Below are positions 44,286-56,200 of a stretch of DNA of 64,000 nucleotides, in pieces. This DNA comes from Chrysogorgia sp. JL179-B06 (lineage: Eukaryota; Cnidaria; Anthozoa; Scleralcyonacea; Chrysogorgiidae), in contig JAYKKM010000005.1 in assembly GCA_035772405.1 (NCBI GenBank), forward strand, positions 351,501-415,500, written 5' to 3'. How positions within the stretch are numbered: position 1 is the first letter of the stretch; the number at the start of each line of letters is the position of its first letter. Made by a program: the position numbers and the translations under genes. The notes under the pieces were generated by a model, which was not told where the DNA came from, did no database searches, and saw only the letters and a program-made list of their open reading frames with translations.

Positions 44286-47200
44286 CTAGGAAAATAAACA
44301 GAAGTTGCGCATAAATTAATATTCAAACAGATTAACGATATGCCCCCCCCCCGTCTGTAATCCTATAGAAAATCGCTCTGTTTGATTGGCTAGATTGTAC
44401 ACTCGCAGTTGAGGTGACCGTGAGGTGATCTTTTTTAGTATCCGCGAGATGTTGGACAAAATGAGAGATTGTTACGATCGGACATGCCTGTATGATGAAA
44501 TACATCCTAACCCTAACTCCCCGCCTAATGGGTATTCTAACCCCGCCTAATGGTTTTCTAATACTAACCTTAATAGTTAATACTAATAAAAGGATCGTCC
44601 AGAAGACGACTCAGACCTAGTACCTCACGGTCACCTCAACTAGCCACGACCTTGAGTAACGAGAACACGAAGCTCGCAAGCTAAATCCTCCCCGGCAAAC
44701 ATTTTAAATTATATGTTCTAAGAATTTATGGTGTAGGAAAATTTCGAGTGTTGGAATACATACATTATAAGACCAAACCGGGACCAGTTGCGAAAAATGC
44801 AACATCCAGGCCTTCCGGCTGGAATTGAACCCGCGACTCTGCGATTGCTAGTGCAGTGCTCTGACCACTGAGCTACGAAAGCCATTGCCGAGAGCCTGGT
44901 CATGAGTTCTGTATATATGGTGGTGGTAATGCCGGGATAAGATTTTGGGTATATTACAAGTAATATTTGGCATTATTGCGATGAAAAATTGTGTTGCTAT
45001 CTTATTCCAGAAAATCAAAGTACAACACCAAATAAATACACTCATTTAATATTAAAATAAAATAATAAATTTAATGTTGCACACTTTAATGGAGGCCATG
45101 CCAAATTGTCAAATTTGAGAAAATAAACTCAAAGTTTGGCAACCTTAAATTTATTATTTAAATTTTCATCGCAGGTAGTACAATAAGTCTTGTTCAGGGA
45201 ACAAAATTTAAATAATTTTCCAAACTACATTGGTGAGTAAGGACTGAAATGTTACCCTCATCAAACTAAATTATCATTCAATTTATTTTTCTCTTGATTA
45301 TGATTGGCTACGTCAGATGCAAATAACTGCGCACAAATAACAAGCTGCACATGCGCATTGCTGAACAATGTTGCTCTGCTGCAAAAATATTCTACTCATG
45401 CGCGTTAACGCTATCGACAACTGTAAACATGGCTCGTTTGTCGAGATGTCGAAAAACGACTTGTCGTGTTTACTGGAACAAAAAATGCCGAAAACACGAA
45501 AAAGGCAACTAAAATGGCCCTCAATGTATTTCGCCAATACATAAATGAAAGAAAATTGGAAGATGATGAGCTAGTGTTATCGAAAGTCAAGCTTGCAGCT
45601 GTTAAGAAATTTCTACGGACTTATACCTATCGAAAAATTGGAACTGGACAATTTTCAAAAAAAATACTGGCTAGAAAAAATAAATTGAATGATAAAACGA
45701 TTATTGAACTCGGTTATCGCAAAATATCGTGATTTGTCAGTGGTTCGCAGATCAATAATTGAATAATTTATCTGCTTGCCATATTTTGCTCAATCTCGTC
45801 CAATAATTGTTAATTATTTTGCTTTTAAGATCTTGAAAAAGATATTCGTTACTCAAATACTCACCCATTCTCTTTAGAAGTTTGTGACCAACATTGGTTT
45901 CATCGATTCTATTATTAAGTGACTGTTCGAGATATGCACCACTACAAATACAAATACTTAATGAGTTTACATATGATTTACTTTACAATTATATATTTTT
46001 GTAATCAATTACAAAAATTATCAATGGCAACGAACAATTAGTTTTCTCAATAACTTTATTGCAATTACCATTCGAGTGATCTGACGGTGAAAAAAGGATT
46101 GGTACTAGCACTAAAATAACGGCTGATGTTTCATCAAAATCACAAATTCAAAACATAGTCATAACCCAAAACCTACGAGTATGATTTATTCAGAGTCGAT
46201 CACGCAGGATAAGTTGCCCTAATTTATCCTTCAGTTTATCAGTCTTAGGTGAACGGCAAACCCAACCCTAACTCTTACGACCAATAGAATACATTTGGTA
46301 ATGCATGCATTTTTTGAAACTTTTTGAGATTATTTCAATAACTTTATTGCAATTGACCGTGAGAAAAAAGGACTGGTACTATTGGCAAAATAATAGTGCA
46401 TTTGTGGATCTTTAAAAAACTTTTTGAAAGTTTGTAGTATTATTTCTTACTATGACGAGTATACTCTGCATTAATTTAGGAGCACCATCGTTAATATTTC
46501 GAGAGATATTTTAAAATTCAAAAATGGATTTCTATTCTGCTGTCACTTCCAGTCTTTTACCTCACGGTCAGATCATGTGGATCTGAAATGCGATGAACAA
46601 AATAGTGGATCTCCCTAGCACAGGGTTGAGGTACTGCTCTACGAGGTACGATTGTAGACACTGGCCTACCTTGGCCTGCTAGTATAGTACGCCACATATA
46701 TGTGGCGCCGCCTCAAGATTCCAGGCGAGATTAGGGACTAGTCATAAATTACCAGGGGGAGGGGGTGGAGGTTCGAAGTAAAAAGTTTAAAAAAAATTGA
46801 CCTCCCGCGACGATGAGCAATAGCCAAAAATATCATGACCCCTCCCCATGCACAAAATAGCTCCTAAAATAGACGTTCATACTGAAGCATATCTGTCAAA
46901 AATACACTGGTTAATTTTGCTCAAAAATTTTTAAAATGTATGTAAAATGACATTTGACTTTAGGATATATAAAACATGTGTTGTTTTATGTATTTTATGA
47001 ATAAATTCATATATGTTACTATTATACTATTTTATACTTTTTATATTATACTTTTTATTATCTTTTATTTTACAATAATCACTGTGATCTGTTTGGAATT
47101 TTGAGTAATGTGAAACTATCATAGAGTGTGAGCTTAAATTTATGACCCTCTCTTTTGAGGGGCTGAAAAAGTTATGACCCTCCCACTTTCTCGACCCTCC

Positions 47201-50200
47201 CACTTTCTCCCCCCTCCCCCCCCCCCCCCCCCCCCCCCATTGGTAATTTATGACCAGTCCCTTAGGAAGACACTTTAGGAAGGATTACGTAAAAATAAAT
47301 ATTTTAGCGGTTAACTCAACCTAAAATTCACAATAATCTGGGAACACAGGTGATGAGTAGACGCATAAAAAACACAATTTAAAGCAAGAGTCTATGCTCT
47401 ATTTTCCTTATTTGGTTATAATTATGACTCTGATTACTCCGCGATATATACCCAGAGGTTTATCGCCCGAGGTTTATCTCCATCAGTTGAGAACTCGTGC
47501 TTTTTAAAAACGTCCTTTTTACCAAACTTAATCTTTTTGAACTGAGGGAAGGAGAAACAATAAATTGTCATGTCAATCAGTTGGGTTTTCCGTTCACCTA
47601 AGAGTGATAAACTGATAGGCAATCGAGTCTATGGCTCGGAACAACAGTCTTCACTTGATCACTCTAGATTGGAGTGTTGAAATGTAGGTTACGTTACATT
47701 CAATAACTTTTTAAGCAAGAGTAGCACCAAGTCTCGTATTCATGCACCTGGCTAAGCTATATAATCGTCAGAATTTTGTCACTTAACCATGCAAATAACC
47801 ACAAAGATCCTAACCCTAACGCCCGACTGTATTTTCAACATCACTAATCCCCAGCCATCGACTCCCCTACTTGAATGGTTAATTGGTAGACTCATGAGAG
47901 AGACAAAGCATGTGGGACTAGTAACATATGCGCTATCTATGGTTATTTGCATGGTTAAGTGACAAAATTAATATTATGACAATTATATACCTCCCTGGCT
48001 ACGTTGGGAAGTTGACGGTACCGAAAAAGATGGCGGCTGTACATTTTACCAGAATGCTTTGCGACCTTAAATCACCTGTAATAACAGCTAAACATTGTTG
48101 ACCTTGTAAACATGAATTAAATACTTAAAAACGTCCTTTTCACCAAACTTAATCTTTTTGAAACTCTATCTTCTGCTATTTCTACGACATTCAATGTTTA
48201 CTGCGCGCAAGGAATTATGGTTAAAAGTACCAGTCGTCATCTTTTTCGGTACCGTCAATTGTGATATCGTGTATATTACGTACGCAAAATTAGGTGGTGT
48301 AGGACTTCGACGTCGGGCCGACGGCGAGGACCGTTCACGTGAACCAGACCTGGAAACAACAGAAGAATGCAATGAATTCTTACAACATTTATAGAAACAC
48401 AAGGTGAATCAATGATCCCATGTGACCATGCACAATTTATTTGATTGGAGCAATATCTATAAATTTTACCTTCGACGTCTAGGGGAAGAATGCAATGAAT
48501 TCTTACAACATTTAGAGAAACACAAGGTGAATCAATGATCCCATGTGACCATGCACAATTTATTTGATTGGAGCAATATCTATAAATTTTACCTTCGACG
48601 TCTGGGGGATCGACTTCTTGACCTCGATCTTGATTTTGACCTTGATTTCGATTTCGACCTACAATATTAAAAATTAATAGACTATTTTGTATGTTGGTGA
48701 ATGTTGTAGCTTGGTGATATACTTATCAATGCGCCTCAAGCATCCAATCTCAGAAAATGTGGAATCGAATGGTTATAGCGTCTGACCGACAATCACAAGG
48801 TTACGGGTTATATTTTGTGAGAGTAAAGGCTCGAGCGCATACATATTCATATAATAGTTTACAAAAAACACTTTGCAAATTAAACTAACCTTCGTCGTGG
48901 AGGAGATCTTGATCTCGACCTTGATCTATAAAAAATAAATAAAAACGATCTATATTCTAAAAATAATTTTCTTTAACATTTTGTAAAGGTTTATTCAAAT
49001 GTTGTAAAGCCATGGGCAAATTTAAGAGTTTTAGCCAATGAACAATGCCTAAATTTCTTCGATTGAAACACTGAAATCTGGCCTTGAAAACGACTTTGGC
49101 AAGTTTTTCGCCTGCTAAAAGCAATTGTAGTTTAGCCTGTTAAAAGCAATTGTAGTTCAGCCTGTTAAAAGCAATCGTAGTTTAGCCTGTTAAAAGCAAT
49201 TGTACAGTAGTTTAGCCTGTTAAAAGCAATTGTACAGTAGTTTAGCCTGTTAAAAGCAATTGTACAGTAGTTTAGCCTGTTAAAAGCAATTGTACAGTAG
49301 TTTAGCCTGTTAAAAGCAATTGTACAGTAGTTTAGCCTGTTAAAATCAATTGTACAGTAGTTTAGCCTGTTAAAAGCAATTGTACAGTAGTTTAGCCTGT
49401 TAAAATCAATTGTACAGTAGTTTAGCCTGTTAAAAGCAATTGTACAGTAGTTTAGCCTGTTAAAAGCAATTGTACAGTAGTTTAGCCTGTTAAAATCAAT
49501 TGTACAGTAGTTTAGCCTGTTAAAAGCAATTGTAGTTTAGCCTGTTAAAAGCAATCGTAGTTTAGCCTGTTAAAATCAATTGTTTAGCCTGTTAAAAGCA
49601 ATTGTAGTTTAGCCTGTTAAAAGCAATTGTAGTTTAGCCTATTAAAAGCAATCGTAGTTTAGCCTGTTAAAAGCAATCGTAGTTTAGCCCGTTGAAAGCA
49701 ATTATAGTTTAGTCTGTTAAAAGCAATCGTAGTTTAGCCTGTTGAAAGCAATGATTTAGCCTGTTAAAAGCAATCGTAGTTTAGCCTGTTGAAATCAATT
49801 ATAGTTTAGCCTGTTAAAAGTAATCATAGTTTAGTCTGTTAAAAGTAATCGTAGTTTAGCCTGTTGAAAGCAATGATTTAGCCTGTTAAAAGCAATCGTA
49901 GTTTAGCCTGTTGAAATCAATTATAGTTTAGCCTGTTAAAAGTAATCATAGTTTAGCCTGTTAAAAGCAATCGTAGTTTAGTCTGTTAAAAGTAATCGTA
50001 GTTTAGCCTGTTAAAATCAATCGTAGTTTAGCCTGTTAAAAGCAATCGTAGTTTAGCCTGTCAAAAGTAATCATAGTTTAGTCTGTTAAAAGCAATCGTA
50101 GTTTAGCCTGTTAAAAGCAATCGTAGTTTAGCCTGTTAAAAGTAATCATAGTTTAGCCTGTTAAAAACAATCGTAGTTTAGCCTGTTAAAAGCAATAGTA

Positions 50201-53200
50201 GTTTAGCCTGTTAAAATCAATTGTAGTTTAGTCTGTTAAAAGCAATAGTAGTTTAGCCTGTTAAAAGCAATAGTAGTTTAGCCTGTTAAAAACAATCGTA
50301 GTTTAGCCTGTTAAAAGCAATCGTAGTTAAGCCTGTTAAAAGCAATCGTAGTTTAGCCTGTTAAAAGCAATCGTAGTTTAGCCTGTTAAAAGCAATAGTA
50401 GTTTAGCCTGTTAAAAGCAATAGTAGTTTAGCCTGTTAAAAGCAATAGTAGTTTAGCCTGTTAAAATCAATTGTAGTTTAGCCTGTTAAAAGCAATCGTA
50501 GTTTAGCCTGTTAAAAACAATCGTAGTTTAGCCTGTTAAAAGCAATCGTAGTTAAGCCTGTTAAAAGCAATCGTAGTTTAGCCTGTTAAAAGCAATAGTA
50601 GTTTAGCCTGTTAAAAACAATCGTAGTTTAGCCTGTTAAAAACAATTGTAGTTTAGCCTGTTAAAAGCAATAGTAGTTTAGTCTGTTAAAAGCAATAGTA
50701 GTTTAGCCTGTTAAAAGCAATAGTAGTTTAGTCTGTTAAAAACAATCGTAGTTTAGCCTGTTAAAAGCAATCGTAGTTTAGCCTGTTAAAAACAATCGTA
50801 GTTTAGCCTGTTAAAAGCAATTGTAGTTTAGCCTATTAAAAGCAATCGTAGTTTAGCCTGTTGAAAGCAATGATTTAGCCTGTTAAAAGCAATCGTAGTT
50901 TAGCCTGTTGAAATCAATTATAGTTTAGCCTGTTAAAAGTAATCATAGTTTAGTCTGTTAAAAACAATCGTAGTTTAGCCTGTTAAAAGCAATAGTAGTT
51001 TAGCCTGTTAAAAACAATCGTAGTTTAGCCTGTTAAAAGCAATCGTAGTTAAGCCTGTTAAAAGCAATCGTAGTTTAGCCTGTTAAAAGCAATAGTAGTT
51101 TAGCCTGTTAAAATCAATTGTAGTTTAGCCTGTTAAAAACAATAGTAGTTTAGCCTGTTAAAATCAATTGTAGTTTAGTCTGTTAAAAGCAATAGTAGTT
51201 TAGCCTGTTAAAAGCAATCGTAGTTTAGTCTGTTAAAAGCAATCGTAGTTTAGCCTGTTAAAATCAATTGTAGTTTAGCCTGTTAAAAGCAATCGTAGTT
51301 TAGCCTGTTAAAAACAATTGTAGTTTAGCCTGTTAAAAGCAATCGTAGTTTAGCCTGTTAAAAGCAATCGTAGTTTAGCCTGTTAAAATCAATTGTAGTT
51401 TAGCCTGTTAAAAGCAATAGTAGTTTAGCCTGTTAAAATCAATTGTAGTTTAGCCTGTTAAAAGCAATAGTAGTTTAGCCTGTTAAAATCAATTGTAGTT
51501 TAGCCTGTTAAAAGCAATAGTAGTTTAGCCTGTTAAAAACAATCGTAGTTTAGCCTGTTAAAAGCAATAGTAGTTTAGCCTGTTAAAAGCAATAGTAGTT
51601 TAGCCTGTTAAAAGCAATAGTAGTTTAGCCTGTTAAAAGCAATAGTAGTTTAGTCTGTTAAAAGCAATAGTAGTTTAGCCTGTTAAAAGCAATTATAGTT
51701 TAGCCTGTTAAAAGCAATCGTAGTTTAGCCTGTTAAAAGCAATCGTAGTTTAGCCTGTTAAAAGCAATCGTAGTTTAGCCTGTTAAAATAAATTGTAGTT
51801 CAGTCTGTTGAAAGCAATCATAGTTTAGCCTGTTAAAAACAATCGTAGTTTAGCCTGTTAAAAGCAATCGTAGTTTAGCCTGTTAAAAGCAAGGTAGTTT
51901 AGCCTGTTAAAAGCATTATCGTAGTTTAGCCTGTTAAACGCAAGAATTGTACTCGGAAAACTGAATGGAATCGAACCAGCAAACATCTAATGGCCAGTAT
52001 CAATAATCTCCTACGGACGACCAATGAGCTACACAAACTCAGATAGTAAGCAAATGTTACAAATTCTCCCATTCCATTAATAGATGTCGCAGTAATTTCT
52101 ATAAGCTGATATTCTGCTGACATAACACCCTTTAATTTATCGCAAAATCTTTTAGTTATATTATTCCCATTAAAGTGATTCTCCGATGCAAAATTAGTCT
52201 CCTTCGCAGACGTCCTTATGGCTCTTTTCCCTCCCAAACAGGGGCAAGAATAAATATACGTCTGCGAAGGAGACTAATGCAAAATAAGCTCGCAATATTT
52301 TTATGCAATGTTATAAATATCAATGTAATATTTTATGTGCTGTTATAGATAGTGGTTGTATCTCGTGTGTAAAGTTTGCGTTTTACGATCCTCCAAGTGG
52401 AGAGCGCTTTTGACGTCATAGCCTCAATCATTCCAGCGCACGTGTGCCGATAAGCAAGAGACATGGGTAAGACTACAACAAGCTTGGTTCTGATCTGTGG
52501 CTGTATGACGTCATAAAATGCCTTTTAATCCACCTTTGCTAAGTTTTGCAGTTTAAATGGCGGCGCACAAAAGTGACATCTTACACGGAAAATACAACCT
52601 CTTTTTGAGATGAAATTTCGCATGATTATTAATTGTAGTAATAACTTTTAAGATCATTTGATATAAACAAAGCATTTCATCAGAGAACCACTTTAAACAA
52701 CTGTTTTTTTTGGCTGACCTTGAACGGCGTCGTGGTGATTTGGAGCGAGAGCGTCTTTTGGGAGAAATGGATTTGGACCGACTACGCGATTTAGACCGCG
52801 AACGGGACCTGGAAACAAAAATAAATAGCAAACGTAAATAAGTGGCAAATATAAAATATCGAGATAGCTCGAGATATTGTCATTTGTTATATGGACAAGG
52901 ATATTTTACCAGGAACTAAAACACTCGTAGAATTCACTGCATCCGTGTACTGAGTGACGTATTTCTCATATGTCACGCACGTGACGAAAAATCACTTTTC
53001 TCGTTTTCAGTCGTATGACGTCAGTCGTATGACGCCGCAGCTAATTTGGAATCCGTAGACGGTCGGTAGCATCTTTGATGGTCGGTAGCATCTTTTTATT
53101 ATGTATATGGTTCAATAGGATTACATACAATAGGATTACATACAATAGGATTACATACAATAGGATTACATAAATATTGATTATGAACCGAATATTTCAA

Positions 53201-56200
53201 GTTCGCTTGCATAGCTGAGTGGTCTGTGTCATTGACTTTTTACTGTGAGGTCGGGGTTCGAGTGTTGGTGAGTATGATTTTTTATTTATTTTTTATTTTT
53301 ACTTTACTTTTTTTCTTTTTAATAGGGTTAGGGTTAAGGTTAGGGTTAGTTTTGGGTTTGGTTTAGAATATTATACCGACCGACAATCTATCGATTCCAA
53401 ATGCGCGACGCCGCACATTAAGTGATCGACTCTTGTGGTAGTGTTTGTGGGCTGGCAATGCGGAGAAAAGACCCCGGGTACAAGGTTGTTACGGCACAGT
53501 AGCCCAGACACGTGATATACGCAAAAATGCCGACACATGTACGCTGTGGGTACCTATTTTTTGTTAGTTTTGAGTAAGAAACTTTGTTTCTTTCAATTTT
53601 TCATCTTAAATCACCTATTTGGCAAGTCATTATTGACATATTTTTTATTTGTGTTTTTTATAAGTTTTAGGTTTTTGAACTGAACTCCGTTTGCAATGAG
53701 TCTTGCGTTGATTTCCGTTTGTCCATATAATAAATAGAACATTACACGGTAGCTCAAAGATATGAATTTATGTTCTTGTGACAAGAACAATATCTCACTC
53801 GTTCGCTGCGCTCATTTGTGAGATATTCTTCGCCACCGTGTAATATCCACTTTGTATCAATTAAGGATAAATCGAAAACTTTAAAAGGTCAGAGTATGGC
53901 CGAAATAGCATGTGCTCTCTGACGAAGCATTATTTCGATAGTACTGTACACCAACCTTTTAGAGTTTTCGATTCGTATTCCAACACTGCGAACGGAGAAA
54001 AACACTTTTATATTAAATTAACAATAAATTCTGGAAAATATTTAAGATTAATACACGGATCGCGAGTCTCAAAAATTGTGTGTATTTGGCATTATGGGAT
54101 AGTTCAGGTGAGTAAAATTCTGAGTTAGCGCTCCTATGTACCACGATGGTCAAAAAAGGAATGACGGTAAAAACGCATAACACTTAAAAATTAAGTAGTA
54201 CTTCTAAATGTTATTGACGTACTCAATCAAGTCAGTTGGCCGAAAAACCAACAGAATCACCATTAACATTCTACTTCCGGTTGGCTAAGTAACAATATTC
54301 AAGTGTTTATCTTGTTCAAGTTTAACTACAATGTTTCTACGCATGTAACAAGAATCAAAGCGCTTTATTAAACATAAATCGTAGAAAACAACGAAAAATA
54401 ACCATTTTCTAAACGTCCGTTCTTAAACAAAACCGTGACTTTTACTCACCTCTATAGTATCCCACAATACAAAGCGCGAGTACATCCTTTGAGATTCGCG
54501 ATCCGTGTTTTTCCGGACTCAAATTTTTCTCAAATTTTTCTCAAATTTTTCCGGAAAAGCACGGATCGTGAATCTCAAAGAATGTACTCGCGCTTTGTAT
54601 TGTGGGATACTAGAGGTGAGTAAAAGTCACGGTTTTGTTTAAGAACGGACGTTTAAAAAATGGTTATTTTTCGTTGTTTTCTACGATTTATGTTTAATAA
54701 AGCGCTTTGATTCTTTTAACTTTACCTTTTTTTATTATCTGGCAACTTTTCGTCATCAGTTTTCATGACCATTTCTTTAACTTTTTCAATCTTCTCCTTA
54801 ACTTCTCTCTGTTTTATGAACGTGAGTTTTGTCTTGTAAAATTCGTGCAATGCTCCAGCCTCCCAACCATCACTAAAAGGAAAATCAACTTATGACAGGG
54901 ATCGAGAGAAAATGAACATGTTTACACAAAAAGGAAGAACTGTAATGACGCTTAGAGAGAGACTTGAGTTTAGGGGGGGGGGGGGGAGGGGGGGTGGAGC
55001 ATCTCACTAGTGATCAAGAGGTTACGGGAATGGATTATGTAGCTGCATTGACATCAGGGGTGTATATGTACATAAATAGAGGGTCATTTTTAAGTGCTAT
55101 AATTTATTACGTATAATAATAATACGCTTGTTCGTTTGTGTGTCGATCTGTGTGTGTAACGCTCTTTCCAAGGCTCCCACCCACTGTGAACGTTCCACGG
55201 GGTACTACGATTAAAGTGCCTATCCGGGGTTTGGGGATTTTACATATTTATAACAATTAATTATCTTTGGAATCTCTTGAGAAAAATTGTAAAATATCTT
55301 GTCGTGCGAAAATTTCATCTTCATACCGTTTATCCCTGCTAAAGTGATTTACTATTCACAGAAAATAACGTCAACGCAGCGACACACAAAAACATTGCAC
55401 ATTGATTCTGCAGTGAAATACAATGAAAGTTTGGGAATTGAGCAAATTTTGTCTAAACAGGTGTGTTTAAAGTTCACAGCCAAACTTTATTTGTATTTAC
55501 GTCATTTCCTGTGAATAGTAAATCAACTTTAACAGGGAAAAAGACATGAAGATGAAATTTTCGAACGACAAGATATATTACATTTCTTCTTGGTAGATCC
55601 CAAAGATTACGAATATGTAAAATCCCCAAACCCCGGATAGGCACTTTAAGTAATATTATTATATATTCAAACTTCATGCTCGTTTCTCATTGGACAACAT
55701 TCTCCAGTTAATTTTCAATGTCCGCCATCTGTGATGTCATTTCCACCGAATACGAAGAATTATTGCACGGAGTGATCCAAAAAAAATTGTTTAACGCTAA
55801 TGACTTCACTACCCTAAAGACACGAAAATTACAAATGACTTGCGGTAAATTTACCTCTCTAGATGAAGAAGATATTACTAAATTAATAACAGACAATGAC
55901 ACTAAACGTACTAAAAAGGACACTAAACGTACTAAAAAGGACACCAAATGGTTCCAAAACCTCTTTGAGGAGTATTTGTGGTTTTCTGTTTATTACATGT
56001 ATCGCGAGAATTTTCCGATCATTTTTAAATGCTAAACAACAAGACCAAAAGACAGAATAACGGTTTTTTTTAAGGATAACTCAAAGAAAACTTGACGTAA
56101 AGTGCAAGAGAGATAAAAACCAAACGTGTTTGCTTACATCTTTATTTTCTTTGCAAGTAGACATGAAACTACCCATGGCTAATGGCTTATTATCAGGATT

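Noticed and set aside
47434..47622. CHERP exon candidate on the minus strand
   Set aside because: The Lys-rich frame does not match any CHERP segment; the exons at 45865 and 48284 already join in phase without it.
49120..51943. CRISPR-like array of short direct repeats
   Set aside because: There are no unique spacers; units are contiguous variants of one 25/30-bp minisatellite in an animal intron.
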